42,746 nt of DNA from Bacillota bacterium (GTDB lineage Bacteria; Bacillota; Clostridia; Lachnospirales; Lachnospiraceae): contig JAFAGA010000015.1 of NCBI GenBank assembly GCA_023423045.1, forward strand, positions 1 to 42,746, read 5' to 3'. Numbering within the stretch: the stretch's first letter is position 1; the number at the start of each line of letters is the position of its first letter. The position numbers and the translations under genes are program-made. This document shows positions 15,994 through 24,411 of the stretch, piece by piece. A model generated the notes under the pieces. The model saw only the letters and a program-made list of their open reading frames with translations. It ran no database searches and was not told the origin of the DNA.

Positions 15994-18585
15994 CTATTCC
16001 AGAGTCCGGACATTCGCTGTCAGGGCTCTATTATCTACATCAATGATAATAGTATCCTCCGGCTGCACCTGGTCTCTCAATATGAGTCTGGCACTTAAGG
16101 TTTCCACATTCTTCTGAAGATATCGCTTCAGCGGCCTTGCTCCGTAGATAGGATCATAGCTCTGCTCCACAATAAAATCCTTTGCCTGATCTGTCAGGCG
16201 GATCGTTATCTCCCGGTCAGCAAGGCGCTTATTCAGGTCAACGATCATCAGGTCGATAATGTTATGGATATTCTCTTTGGTGAGAGGCTTGAACAGCACA
16301 ATCTCATCCAAGCGGTTCAGGAATTCCGGGCGGAAGGAGCCTTTTAATTCATTCATCACCATTGCCTCGCATTGAGCGCTGATCTCACCATCTACATCAA
16401 TGCCTTCCAGCAGATAGCGGGAGCCGATGTTGGAGGTCAAAATCAGAATGGTGTTCTTAAAATCAACGGTCCGCCCCTGAGAATCTGTAATCCGTCCATC
16501 ATCCAGCACCTGAAGCAATACATTAAACACATCGGGATGCGCCTTCTCCACCTCGTCAAAGAGAATTACTGCATAGGGCTTGCGGCGAATCGCTTCTGTC
16601 AATTGCCCGCCCTCTTCATATCCAACATATCCGGGAGGTGCGCCGATCAGCCTTGCCACCGAATGCTTCTCCATGTACTCACTCATATCAATGCGCACTA
16701 TATTGCGTTCATTATCAAAGAGGCTTTCCGCCAGGGCCTTCGCCAATTCCGTCTTACCGACACCGGTAGGTCCAAGAAACAGGAAGGAGCCGATAGGCTT
16801 TGTAGGATCCTTAATGCCTGCTTTGGAGCGCAGTATCGCATCGGACACCTTATCCACACCCTCGTCCTGACCGACAACCCGCTTATGAAGCTCCTCGCCC
16901 AGATGCAAGGTTTTGTTCCGTTCACCCTCCGTCAGCTTGGTAATCGGGATTCCTGTCCACCGGGATACAATCCTGGCTATCTCCTCCTCGCTGACATTCT
17001 CATGCACCAGCACATTCTCTTCCTTCTTCAGCCTTTCCTCTTCTAACTCCAGCTGCTTCAAAAGCTCGGGAAGCCTGCCGTATTTCAGCTCCGCTGCCTT
17101 ATTCAGATCATAGCTACGCTGCGCAACCTCAATCTCATTATTCAGCTCCTCCAGGGACTCTCTGAGCTTATTCACCTTCTCTACCGAAGCCTTCTCATTA
17201 TCCCAGCGCGCCTTCATCGATGCAAAGCTGTCACGGAGCTCCGCCAGCTCCCTCTGCAGCTCTGCCAGGCGGTCGGCACTCAGCCGGTCATTTTCCTTCT
17301 TGAGAGCCGCTTCCTCGATTTCCATCTGCATAATTCTTCTTTGCATATCATCCAGCTCTGTGGGCATGGAATCCAGCTCCGTCTTAATCAGCGCACAGGC
17401 TTCATCCACCAAATCAATTGCCTTATCTGGCAGAAAGCGTTCCGAGATGTAACGGTTTGATAAAACTGCCGCACTTACCAAGGCGCTGTCGGTTATCTTG
17501 ACCCCATGAAATACCTCATAGCGTTCCTTTAATCCTCTCAGAATGGATATGGTATCCTCCACCGTCGGTTCCTCCACCATAACCGGCTGGAACCTGCGCT
17601 CCAGAGCCGCATCCTTCTCCACATGCTGGCGGTATTCATTCAGCGTAGTGGCACCGATACAGTGAAGCTCCCCTCTGGCCAGCATGGGCTTTAGCATATT
17701 GCCCGCATCCATGGCTCCCTCCGCCTTACCGGCTCCCACAATGGTATGAAGCTCATCAATGAACAGGATAATCTGTCCGTCACTCTTCTTTACTTCCTCC
17801 AAAACAGCCTTCAGCCGTTCCTCAAATTCTCCCCGGTACTTCGCACCGGCCACCAATGCCCCCATATCCAGGGCAAAAAGCTTCTTATCCTGCAGGGACT
17901 GGGGCACATCACCCCGGACAATTCTCTGGGCCAATCCTTCCACCACCGCGGTTTTACCAACACCGGGCTCGCCGATCAGGACCGGATTATTCTTAGTCTT
18001 TCGGGACAGGATGCGGATGACATTCCGGATCTCTGCATCTCTGCCGATGACCGGGTCCAGCTTCTGGTCCTTTGCCCTTTCAACCAGATCATAGCCGTAT
18101 TTCTCCAGGGTATCGTAGGTTGCTTCCGGATTATCACTCACTACCTTCTGATTGCCGCGAACGGTCTGCAAAGCCTTCAGGAATTCCTCCCGGCTAATGC
18201 GGAATTCCTGGAACAGAGTCTTAACCTCCTTATTCGGCTGACGCAGCATGCTGAGGAACAAATGCTCCACGGACACATAGGAATCTCCCATTTGCTTCGC
18301 TTCGTTCTCTGCATAGATTAGAATCTTGTTCAGGTCGCTGCTGATATAGACCTGTCCTCCTGAAACCTTCGGCCGCTTATTCAAAATGCCCTTCACCTGA
18401 GCCAGAAATACCTCCGTATTAATGTCCATCTTCTCCAGCAGCTTCTTAATTAGGCTGTCCTCCAGCTGTAGGAGGCTATAGAGCAGATGCTCCACCGTAA
18501 TCTCCTGATGCCCGTATTCATATGCCAGCTTTTCACAATTCTCAACGGATTGAATTGAATTCTGCGTAAATTTACTGATATTCAT
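15994..18585 (-). CDS. clpB: ATP-dependent disaggregase chaperone ClpB
   Basis: ClpB is a hexameric AAA+ chaperone that rescues aggregated proteins with DnaK. The 863-aa product has the N domain (MNISKFTQNSIQSVENCEKL), the first AAA module with Walker A GEPGVGKT, the coiled-coil middle domain (heptad-rich segment around residues 400-510), and the second AAA module with GPTGVGKT and the substrate-pore segment GAPPGYVGYEEGG. The start at 18585 matches the universal ClpB N-terminus; the frame is open 150 bases further but that part has no homology. Unusually there is no ribosome site directly before this ATG; the nearest, AAGGAGG, serves an 18-codon ORF ending 8 bases upstream. No CIRCE or CtsR-type box was found. 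Confidence 0.96.
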   Translation of the reverse strand: MNISKFTQNSIQSVENCEKLAYEYGHQEITVEHLLYSLLQLEDSLIKKLLEKMDINTEVFLAQVKGILNKRPKVSGGQVYISSDLNKILIYAENEAKQMGDSYVSVEHLFLSMLRQPNKEVKTLFQEFRISREEFLKALQTVRGNQKVVSDNPEATYDTLEKYGYDLVERAKDQKLDPVIGRDAEIRNVIRILSRKTKNNPVLIGEPGVGKTAVVEGLAQRIVRGDVPQSLQDKKLFALDMGALVAGAKYRGEFEERLKAVLEEVKKSDGQIILFIDELHTIVGAGKAEGAMDAGNMLKPMLARGELHCIGATTLNEYRQHVEKDAALERRFQPVMVEEPTVEDTISILRGLKERYEVFHGVKITDSALVSAAVLSNRYISERFLPDKAIDLVDEACALIKTELDSMPTELDDMQRRIMQMEIEEAALKKENDRLSADRLAELQRELAELRDSFASMKARWDNEKASVEKVNKLRESLEELNNEIEVAQRSYDLNKAAELKYGRLPELLKQLELEEERLKKEENVLVHENVSEEEIARIVSRWTGIPITKLTEGERNKTLHLGEELHKRVVGQDEGVDKVSDAILRSKAGIKDPTKPIGSFLFLGPTGVGKTELAKALAESLFDNERNIVRIDMSEYMEKHSVARLIGAPPGYVGYEEGGQLTEAIRRKPYAVILFDEVEKAHPDVFNVLLQVLDDGRITDSQGRTVDFKNTILILTSNIGSRYLLEGIDVDGEISAQCEAMVMNELKGSFRPEFLNRLDEIVLFKPLTKENIHNIIDLMIVDLNKRLADREITIRLTDQAKDFIVEQSYDPIYGARPLKRYLQKNVETLSARLILRDQVQPEDTIIIDVDNRALTANVRTLE

Positions 18586-18593
18586 GGTTTTAT

Positions 18594-18650
18594 CTATGAA
18601 GGGTAGTCCGCCATCTGCCTTGATACGATACTCTTGCGGATAACCTTCAT
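18594..18650 (-). CDS. Possible 18-codon leader ORF upstream of clpB
   Basis: Minus strand ATG at 18650 follows AAGGAGG with a short 3-base gap, and the frame encodes MKVIRKSIVSRQMADYPS before TAG. The stop is 8 bases before the clpB ATG, which lacks its own ribosome site, so translational coupling is plausible. Only position and the ribosome site support it. Confidence 0.3.
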   Translation of the reverse strand: MKVIRKSIVSRQMADYPS

Positions 18651-18722
18651 ATTCCTCCTTTCTCAGAGTGTTATTCGATCTAAAATTATTGTGTGCATAC
18701 ATTGGACAAATATATTTTTGCC

Positions 18723-18762
18723 TGTTATATATCAACTATAACATATCAAGCAAAATTGTCAA
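18723..18762 (-). promoter_or_regulatory. clpB promoter with overlapping palindrome
   Basis: Minus strand: TTGACA (18762-18757), 16-base spacer, TATAGT (18740-18735). The inverted repeat TGTTATA-TATCAAC-TATAACA (18723-18743) covers the -10 box and could be an operator for an unidentified stress regulator. Confidence 0.65.
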
Positions 18763-18837
18763 GAGAATTTTTAGAGAAGAAAAAAGTAAATAAGGGCTGA
18801 ACTGTAACAATTTGATTATCCAAAAAGCGAAACGCTA

Positions 18838-18866
18838 TGGAAAAACCGCCCTGATTATGTTATACT
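18838..18866 (+). promoter_or_regulatory. Probable promoter of the P-loop kinase-like gene
   Basis: TGGAAA (18838-18843, 4 of 6 consensus), 17-base spacer, TATACT (18861-18866). It is the best sigma-A match before the 18955 start. Confidence 0.45.
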
Positions 18867-18954
18867 AAACTTTGAAAATAATCCCATATAAACTGTACTT
18901 TGTGGAAGTGAACTTTCGGAAGATGGGTGAATTTTATACAAGTGGGGTGCTCTC

Positions 18955-19545
18955 ATGAATAAAAAAATTATTATTGTTACCGGATATTTAGCCGCAGGAA
19001 AAACCACTTTTGCGTTAAAGCTCTCAAAAGAACTAAATGTTCCGTGCTTTAGCAAGGACTTGCTGAAAATCGCATTAAGCAGAAGTATTTTGGTAAACAA
19101 CAGGGAAGAAAGCAAGCAGTTGAGCGCCGCTGCATTTGATGCGATTGCGTTTATTACCGAGAAATTCATGGAAACAGGAAATCCTTTAATTATTGAAGCA
19201 AATTTTGTTATGGGCGAAAACCATAACAAGCGAAAAGAAGGAGATGCCCTCCGGGAATTAGCAACAAGATATGGGTACCGGATACTTACTTATTTATTTC
19301 TTGGGGATTTGCACGTTTTGTGCGACAGATTTAATGAACGGGAGAATTCTCCTGAACGAGCGGAAGTGAACCGCATGGGAGGCATGCCGTTTACTCATGA
19401 CGCTTTTGAAGAAATGGTGTCCCCGCTGGGTGATTTCAATATCGGCGGAGAAATCGTTAAAATTGATACTACCGATTTTAATGCAATTAATTTCGGAACA
19501 TACCTGGAAATAGCGCGTTCGTTTATTGCCTACCCTGTTGAATGA
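18955..19545 (+). CDS. P-loop kinase-like ATPase (AAA_33 type)
   Basis: A 196-aa soluble protein with a clear Walker A loop, GYLAAGKT at residues 10-17, at the first strand (KKIIIVTGYLAAGKTTFALK). PLIIEANFVMGE supplies a plausible second catalytic strand. Size and layout fit small zeta-toxin/chloramphenicol-phosphotransferase-like kinases that phosphorylate small molecules, but no substrate signature is recognised. The gene is AT-richer in codon choice than neighbours and sits alone between clpB and an oppositely oriented operon, with its own promoter and a terminator overlapping its stop codon, suggesting acquisition as a unit. The ribosome site is weak (GGGGTG). Confidence 0.75.
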   Translation: MNKKIIIVTGYLAAGKTTFALKLSKELNVPCFSKDLLKIALSRSILVNNREESKQLSAAAFDAIAFITEKFMETGNPLIIEANFVMGENHNKRKEGDALRELATRYGYRILTYLFLGDLHVLCDRFNERENSPERAEVNRMGGMPFTHDAFEEMVSPLGDFNIGGEIVKIDTTDFNAINFGTYLEIARSFIAYPVE

Positions 19546-19565
19546 TACAGGGCAGGCATTTTTAA
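19528..19565 (+). terminator. Terminator overlapping the end of the kinase-like gene
   Basis: GCCT-A-CCCTGT (19528-19538) pairs with ACAGGG-C-AGGC (19547-19557), followed by ATTTTTAATTT. The stem includes the last coding bases and the stop codon. Confidence 0.85.
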
Positions 19566-19578
19566 TTTCTATTCCAGG

Positions 19579-20484
19579 CTATTCTTCTGCGAAAGCTGCT
19601 GCCTCCAGATACATCTTCGTAAGCCTTTCTCCGGCTTCATACGCTTTCTTAAGAAATACATCCATATTCTCATCATAGCTCACCAATTCCAACGTCAGAG
19701 GCAGTTCATATTTTGTCCGGGCAACTGCCGACATAACCTCCTGCCAATCAATATTACCTTCCCCCGGAATCTGGTGAAAGTCCGCAGCGCCGCTGTTATC
19801 ATGGATGTGGATCGCATTAAGACGGTCCTTATACCGGTGGATAATATCCGTCAGCTTACTGCCCCATACCATATTCGCATGCCCCGTATCCAGGCAAAAG
19901 CCCACAAACTCCGCCGGATATCTGGCAAACAGCCGGTCCAGCTGATCCAGCTCATACCGCTCCGGCATGTCAAACAGATTCTCAATACAGATGCACACAC
20001 CCTTTTGGGCACAATAAGGCTGCAGCTCATCAAAGGACCGGTATACCTGCTGATAGAACTGCTCCTCCATCTCCGGCTTTTCCCGAAGGGTAAAATGCGG
20101 TACATATAAATGAAGTACTATTTCCGTTGCACCGATGCATGCCGCCAGATCAACCCGGTTCTTGATCAGCTCAACTCCTGCTTTTCTGTTGTATTCCACA
20201 TCGGAGGTATAGTCCTTGCGGTAATGCCCGTCGATTATGTTTACATTCCGTCTGGAACCTTTGGTGGCATGAAGCGCTTTTGCCTTCAGCCCGTATTGCT
20301 CCATCCACTCCTTAATCTGCTGCATCTCATAGGAGGAATAGATATAGTCCCCGTCCCATTCAAAGCACCAGTGGATATGGCTAAAGCCTGCCTGCGCTAT
20401 CTTACGTAATATCTCATCAATTTTTTCAATCTGGGAGTATTCCCCTCCAACATCTGTTGCAACTGCCAACTGTAAGATACTCAT
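19579..20484 (-). CDS. Sugar phosphate isomerase/epimerase family protein (AP endonuclease 2-like TIM barrel)
   Basis: A 301-aa xylose-isomerase-like TIM barrel. Metal-binding strands are recognisable: CICIENLFDMPERY (Glu), VGFCLDTGHANMVWG (Asp/His), AIHIHDNSGAADFHQIPGEG (His/Asp) and LTLELV (Glu), the usual divalent-metal set of the IolE/IolI/EcfE group. Members isomerise or epimerise keto-sugars or inositol derivatives. The frame is open to 20586, but ATG 20484 is chosen because GAAAGGAG precedes it and homologues begin there. It is the last gene of the operon headed by the MFS transporter, so it probably processes the imported compound. Confidence 0.88.
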   Translation of the reverse strand: MSILQLAVATDVGGEYSQIEKIDEILRKIAQAGFSHIHWCFEWDGDYIYSSYEMQQIKEWMEQYGLKAKALHATKGSRRNVNIIDGHYRKDYTSDVEYNRKAGVELIKNRVDLAACIGATEIVLHLYVPHFTLREKPEMEEQFYQQVYRSFDELQPYCAQKGVCICIENLFDMPERYELDQLDRLFARYPAEFVGFCLDTGHANMVWGSKLTDIIHRYKDRLNAIHIHDNSGAADFHQIPGEGNIDWQEVMSAVARTKYELPLTLELVSYDENMDVFLKKAYEAGERLTKMYLEAAAFAEE

Positions 20485-20497
20485 CTTTTGCTCCTTT

Positions 20498-20608
20498 CTA
20501 CCGCTCCCAGCGGCACAAAGCCTCAGCCATGCCGCCGTTAATAATATCCCTGGTGCCTCTTTCCTGACTCTTTCTTGAATCCACATATACAGGAAGAGTA
20601 CGGCGCAC
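20498..20608 (-). CDS. Possible 36-codon gene between transporter and isomerase
   Basis: Minus strand GTG at 20608, two bases after the transporter stop, opens a 36-codon frame ending 13 bases before the isomerase ATG. The product, starting MRRTLPVYVDSRKSQERG and ending LCRWER, is hydrophilic and balanced in composition. The tight packing argues for a real small gene or the tail of a lost gene. There is no strong ribosome site (GGGAATAG), and I recognise no family. Confidence 0.35.
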   Translation of the reverse strand: MRRTLPVYVDSRKSQERGTRDIINGGMAEALCRWER

Positions 20609-20610
20609 CG

Positions 20611-21885
20611 CTATTCCCTTTTTTCCCTCCTTACAAACAACAAACAGATCAGACCCGCCGAAACCGTTACCGCCAGCCATACATAGATTGTGGCCTGCCA
20701 TCCCCGGTATTGTACCATAAGGCCAATGGTAAAGGTTGAAATTGCCGTTCCCAGATATGCCATTGCATTCAGGAAGCCGGAGACTCCGGATACACGTCCG
20801 TACCGACGAAACCGCAGCGGATAAATATTCACCACCAACGTATTTACTGCCATCATGGATGCCGTAATTACCGCCAGGAAGCATGCTGCCAATACCGGCG
20901 AAAGGCTTCCTGCCGTGCATAGAAGAAGCAGTCCTGCCGTCGCTGACGCGAAAAAGGCCAGTACGGATAATCTCATCCTCTCTCTGGTCCTGTAATAAAC
21001 ATACCTGGCCAGATACGCCCCCGATAAATTAATAATCGGCAATATGGATGTAAGCAAGACGGAAAAGGAGGCTGCTATTCCAAAGGTTTCACTGATATAG
21101 GTGGGAACCCAGGAAGTCACACCGTCCTTCAGCATGCCATGCACCATAATCGGTACCAAAAGCGTCATGATGCCGGAGGAGACCATCAGCTTTCCGAAGG
21201 AGATCTGTACCTCTCCTTCCTCCTGTCTGTGCTTTTCATTTATCCCGCTCGCTTCCCCAGGAGCCTCGCCGACGGCTTCCCCATGGCGGCAGACATCCCA
21301 GAAACCTGCGCTCCATAAGAGGGAGGCTGCTATCAGGAGGATCGCTGCTGCAATGAATACCCCGGGCCAGGCAGCAATAGCCAGTACTCCCGCAGACAGC
21401 AGATAAGAGAGCAGGGTTCCTATGAGCTGCGACGAAACAATATTCACGCTGCAGTTCACCCGGTCTTCACCGTGAAGCATCTCTGCAAAGATGCGGATAA
21501 TAGGCGCCCATATCATTGCCTGAAAATATCCGTTCGCTCCCCAGGACAATGCCATCCATACGGCGCTGTGGCTGATTCCCATGGCAACATTGGCAAGCCC
21601 GGAGCAAAGCAGCCCCGCAAATATCATTCGCTTCGGATTAATCCGGTCACCTAAAAACCCATTAATCATCTGCCCTATCCCATAGGCAAAGAAATAGGCC
21701 ATACTGATAAAGCCCGCCTGGGACGCCGTCAGAATATGCTCCGAGATGATCTGAGCCATGGCGGAAGAATAGTTCAGCCTTCCAATATACGATACGCAGT
21801 ATACCATCCAGCATAACAGGAATAGCCTTCTGACATACTTTCTATCGCTGATTTTACATAATTTCTTTTCCTTTTCCATACCCAT
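20611..21885 (-). CDS. MFS transporter, organophosphate/sugar-phosphate antiporter-like
   Basis: A 424-aa membrane protein with 12 predicted helices in two sets of six, separated by a hydrophilic loop (about residues 195-215, rich in Glu/Gly). The N-terminal part resembles the GlpT/UhpT group: YIGRLNYSSAMAQI after helix 1, GYGIGQMINGFLGDRINPKR-like loop 2-3 (AYGIGQMINGFLGDRINPKR here), and GYFQAMIWAPIIRIFAEM. Organic anion or sugar-phosphate transport is likely but unproven. The start is at one of two near ATGs after GAAGGAAG. It is the first gene of an operon with the TIM-barrel isomerase. Confidence 0.88.
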   Translation of the reverse strand: MGMEKEKKLCKISDRKYVRRLFLLCWMVYCVSYIGRLNYSSAMAQIISEHILTASQAGFISMAYFFAYGIGQMINGFLGDRINPKRMIFAGLLCSGLANVAMGISHSAVWMALSWGANGYFQAMIWAPIIRIFAEMLHGEDRVNCSVNIVSSQLIGTLLSYLLSAGVLAIAAWPGVFIAAAILLIAASLLWSAGFWDVCRHGEAVGEAPGEASGINEKHRQEEGEVQISFGKLMVSSGIMTLLVPIMVHGMLKDGVTSWVPTYISETFGIAASFSVLLTSILPIINLSGAYLARYVYYRTRERMRLSVLAFFASATAGLLLLCTAGSLSPVLAACFLAVITASMMAVNTLVVNIYPLRFRRYGRVSGVSGFLNAMAYLGTAISTFTIGLMVQYRGWQATIYVWLAVTVSAGLICLLFVRREKRE

Positions 21886-21943
21886 TCTTCCTTCATTCCC
21901 GCCAGTTTTAGCTCTTTACTTTACCACTTCTTTCAATTTTATC

Positions 21944-21952
21944 ATTATAGCA
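21944..21952 (-). promoter_or_regulatory. Extended -10 promoter of the MFS operon
   Basis: Minus strand TGCTATAAT gives a perfect extended -10 element about 60 bases before the MFS start. No good -35 is present, as is usual for extended -10 promoters. Confidence 0.5.
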
Positions 21953-22049
21953 CCAATGTGCGGGAAAAGATATAACAACATACCTCTGGGAAGGCGACAT
22001 TTGTATATCATACGAAGCGGAGCGTTCAGAACGAGCTGATAAAGGGCAA

Positions 22050-22105
22050 GTTAAAAAACAGCCGGGTATCATGAGCTGAACTGTAACTTCACCCCTCCTC
22101 CCGGC
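22050..22105 (-). terminator. Terminator of the MATE gene
   Basis: GCCGGG (22061-22066) pairs with CCCGGC (22100-22105); on the minus strand the stem is followed by TGTTTTTTAAC. It lies 18 bases after the MATE stop. Confidence 0.75.
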
Positions 22106-22122
22106 ATGCATTCTTTTTATTG

Positions 22123-23439
22123 CTATAGGTTGACAGTATCCTTCTTTTTTATAAATATCAACATCATGCCAAGGATACTTACCAGCACTTCCGTCGCAAC
22201 AAATGACAGCCATACTCCAGTCATTCCCCAGAAGCGGCTTAGCAGGAACACCAAGGGGACAAGAACCGCACATCCCCTTGCTATCGATATAATAAAAGCA
22301 TTCATCGCATGCTCGGCAGCGCTCAGGTACATGCACACAATAATATTGATACCCGCAAAGAAAAAACCTGCGAAGTAAATCCTAAGTCCATCCTTCGCAA
22401 GAAATGCAATCGCTGCATTCTGCTCACTGTTAAATATGCTGATCATTTGATCCGAGCATACGAATATCAGGAAATAAATTACCGAGGCGATTGCCAGGGA
22501 GGTGAGAAGTGCATAATGGAGTAATTTTTTAATAATAAGGCCCTCCCCTGCGCCATATGCTTTGCTGACCAGCGGCTGTATCCCCTGCGCAATTCCGGTA
22601 AACACTGCAATTCCTACCAATGCTAAATTAGCCACAATCCCATAGGAAGCAACGCCAAGATTACCCTCCAGCCTTAAGATGATTAAATTGAAGGTAATCA
22701 AAACAATAGCCGAGGATACTTCAGTAATAAACGCGGCCAGACCCAGGCTGAGAATGTCTCGGACAGCTTCTATCCGGGTTCTGATTCGCACCCAGTGAAG
22801 GCTGCTTTTTCCCTTTATAAAATGAGCCGATAAGATCCCAAGACTGATAACAGGAGCCAAGCCGGTGGCAAATGCCGCACCAAACATCCCCATCCCCAAC
22901 GGAAACATAAACACATAGTCCAGAATAATATTGGAAATACTTCCTGTCAGCATTGCAATCATTGATAGCCTGGGATTATTATCATTCCTCACAAATGCCA
23001 GCAAAATATTATTCAGGATAAAAAACGGTGCAAAGCAAAGTATTGTCCCTAAATATACCTTGGTCAAGGGTAAGGCGGCTGCATCAGCCCCCAATAACCT
23101 CCCCAAAGGACCAGCACCCAGCACCCCTATTCCTGCAAATAGAAGTCCAATCAGAAGCCCCAGCTTTATACTGGCGGCAAAAACGGCATTCATCCGCTTA
23201 TCATCCTTCTGATATTTTAAAATACTATAGCGGGCCGCCCCTCCAATACCGAGCATCAGACCGGCTCCATGAATCACGCTATAAATCGAAATCGAAAAAT
23301 TCAAGGCGGCCAGGCCGGTGGCTCCCAGCGCCTTTGAAACAAAAAATGTATCCGCTAATATATAGCAGGAGAGCCCTATCATTCCCAGGATATTCAGGCT
23401 CACATATTTTGCATAGTTTTTTAAGACAGATTGTTCCAT
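22123..23439 (-). CDS. MATE family efflux transporter
   Basis: A 438-aa polytopic membrane protein with the two six-helix halves of MATE cation antiporters. Typical segments: GLSCYILADTFFVSKALGATGLAALNFS near the start, in which the Asp-Thr-Phe-Phe-Val motif is diagnostic, and the second-half equivalent GIAQGIQPLVSKAYGAGEG. MATE pumps export drugs or metabolites against H+ or Na+. The ATG follows AAAGGGG. It is a single-gene unit with its own sigma-A promoter and a terminator-like hairpin in the 125-nt leader, so induction by relief of attenuation is likely. Substrate unknown. Confidence 0.92.
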   Translation of the reverse strand: MEQSVLKNYAKYVSLNILGMIGLSCYILADTFFVSKALGATGLAALNFSISIYSVIHGAGLMLGIGGAARYSILKYQKDDKRMNAVFAASIKLGLLIGLLFAGIGVLGAGPLGRLLGADAAALPLTKVYLGTILCFAPFFILNNILLAFVRNDNNPRLSMIAMLTGSISNIILDYVFMFPLGMGMFGAAFATGLAPVISLGILSAHFIKGKSSLHWVRIRTRIEAVRDILSLGLAAFITEVSSAIVLITFNLIILRLEGNLGVASYGIVANLALVGIAVFTGIAQGIQPLVSKAYGAGEGLIIKKLLHYALLTSLAIASVIYFLIFVCSDQMISIFNSEQNAAIAFLAKDGLRIYFAGFFFAGINIIVCMYLSAAEHAMNAFIISIARGCAVLVPLVFLLSRFWGMTGVWLSFVATEVLVSILGMMLIFIKKKDTVNL

Positions 23440-23458
23440 CCTGCATCCCCTTTCAACA

Positions 23459-23518
23459 TAAAAAGGTGTTCATGAAATATCCCTTCTATGACCTAACGGA
23501 ATATTTCAGAACACCTTG
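23459..23518 (-). terminator. Attenuator-like hairpin in the MATE leader
   Basis: AAGGTGTTC (23463-23471) pairs with GAACACCTT (23509-23517), and TGAAATAT (23473-23480) with ATATTTCA (23501-23508). On the minus strand the stem is followed by TTTTTATG. It lies between the MATE promoter and the gene. Upstream, CTTTGCC-ACCG-GGTAAAG can fold on its own, and its CACC can pair with the GGTG of the terminator stem. Confidence 0.7.
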
Positions 23519-23571
23519 AAAATCTTTACCCGGTGGCAAAGCTCAGGTTTAGTTTATATAAAGCAAATGTA

Positions 23572-23600
23572 ATGATAATATAGTTTTAGCAGGATGTCAA
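23572..23600 (-). promoter_or_regulatory. Sigma-A promoter of the MATE gene
   Basis: Minus strand: TTGACA (23600-23595), 17-base spacer, TATCAT (23577-23572). Expected start of transcription near 23565. Confidence 0.75.
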
Positions 23601-23656
23601 TCCCTCAATACTGGGCTTAATATTTAGATTAGTTCCTATGCTTCTGATAATTAATA

Positions 23657-24004
23657 TTATTCGTTCCAATAATCCTCAGTATCCTGTGCTGTGGTTTTTA
23701 TACCAAATAATTTCCACATAAAATCTTCTTTTTCATTATAGATGTCTGTAATCCAGACTGTATCATCTTTTACACAATAAAATACATAATTGTGTTGCAC
23801 ATAAAGAAGTCTGTAATCACAAGGAATTCCTATCACACTTTCCACAGATGGTCCTTTGTTTTCAAACTGCTGCAAATCTCGAAATGACTTTGTCATTTTC
23901 TTAATCACCTTATTTGCAGCTTCAGCGCCATACTTAATCGTAATATCTTGCTTTATCTTGTGTAATTTTTCAATGGCATCTGGAGAGTACTTTAATTTTT
24001 TCAA
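23657..24004 (-). CDS. Type II toxin, RelE/ParE family
   Basis: A 115-aa basic protein with the RelE/ParE layout: KLKYSPDAIEKLHKIKQDI at the start, the core IGIPCDYRLLYVQHNYVFYC and DDTVWITDIYNEKEDFM. RelE relatives cleave mRNA on the ribosome, ParE relatives poison gyrase; the sequence alone does not decide. Its ATG overlaps the antitoxin stop by four bases (ATGA), the usual coupled arrangement. It is slightly longer at the C-terminus than the usual 85-100 aa. Confidence 0.85.
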   Translation of the reverse strand: MKKLKYSPDAIEKLHKIKQDITIKYGAEAANKVIKKMTKSFRDLQQFENKGPSVESVIGIPCDYRLLYVQHNYVFYCVKDDTVWITDIYNEKEDFMWKLFGIKTTAQDTEDYWNE

Positions 24005-24261
24005 TCAAATACCCCTAACTCTTTCTCCGCATCGTCCGCAGAGACCCATCCTTCTTTATCAGCACGTTCTTCTGCTTTCTTTAGTTTTGATAACAAAGTA
24101 TATGCTGCACGATAACGATCAAGTTCATCTATCTCTGACATTGTAAGAATGCCATACTGCCCATGACCATTTCGTGTCAGGTACACTCTGCTGGACACAT
24201 CGACTTCTTTTAATACTTCTGAATAATTTCTTAAATCCGATATAGGTTTTATATTAGGCAT
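24001..24261 (-). CDS. Type II antitoxin, Phd/YefM family
   Basis: An 86-aa antitoxin. The N-terminal DNA-binding part has the Phd/YefM pattern NIKPISDLRNYSEVLKEV...VYLTRNGHGQYGILTMSEID, and the acidic C-terminus (KAEERADKEGWVSADDAEKE) would wrap the toxin. The ATG at 24261 follows AAAGGAG; upstream in-frame ATGs lack ribosome sites and lie in the promoter. Toxin and antitoxin share one operon, probably autorepressed at the palindrome over the -35 box. Confidence 0.88.
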   Translation of the reverse strand: MPNIKPISDLRNYSEVLKEVDVSSRVYLTRNGHGQYGILTMSEIDELDRYRAAYTLLSKLKKAEERADKEGWVSADDAEKELGVFD

Positions 24262-24283
24262 ATCTATCAACTCCTTTAGCTGT

Positions 24284-24318
24284 ATTATACACATTATATT
24301 ATGCACTTGCAAGCAAGT
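24284..24318 (-). promoter_or_regulatory. Toxin-antitoxin promoter with palindromic operator
   Basis: Minus strand: TTGCAA (24312-24307), 17-base spacer, TATAAT (24289-24284) with TG two bases before. The palindrome ACTTGC-AA-GCAAGT (24305-24318) covers the -35 element and is a good autoregulation site. Confidence 0.7.
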
Positions 24319-24411
24319 TTACACGTGAATATTACAACATAGTTTCGAAAACTTTATATTTTTGCCTGTCAAACACTCAATATCAGCAGCTTTTAATACC
24401 TTCTCAAACCA

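Noticed and set aside
16372..17046. 224-codon + strand frame within clpB
   Set aside because: Antisense shadow of the ClpB second AAA module.
18586..18780. CIRCE or CtsR operator before clpB
   Set aside because: Neither TTAGCACTC-N9-GAGTGCTAA nor a GGTCAAA tandem is present.
18796..22086. 13-mer GCTGAACTGTAAC shared by the intergenic regions near 18800 and 22080
   Set aside because: Flanks differ, and a few shared 13-mers are expected by chance in a window this size.
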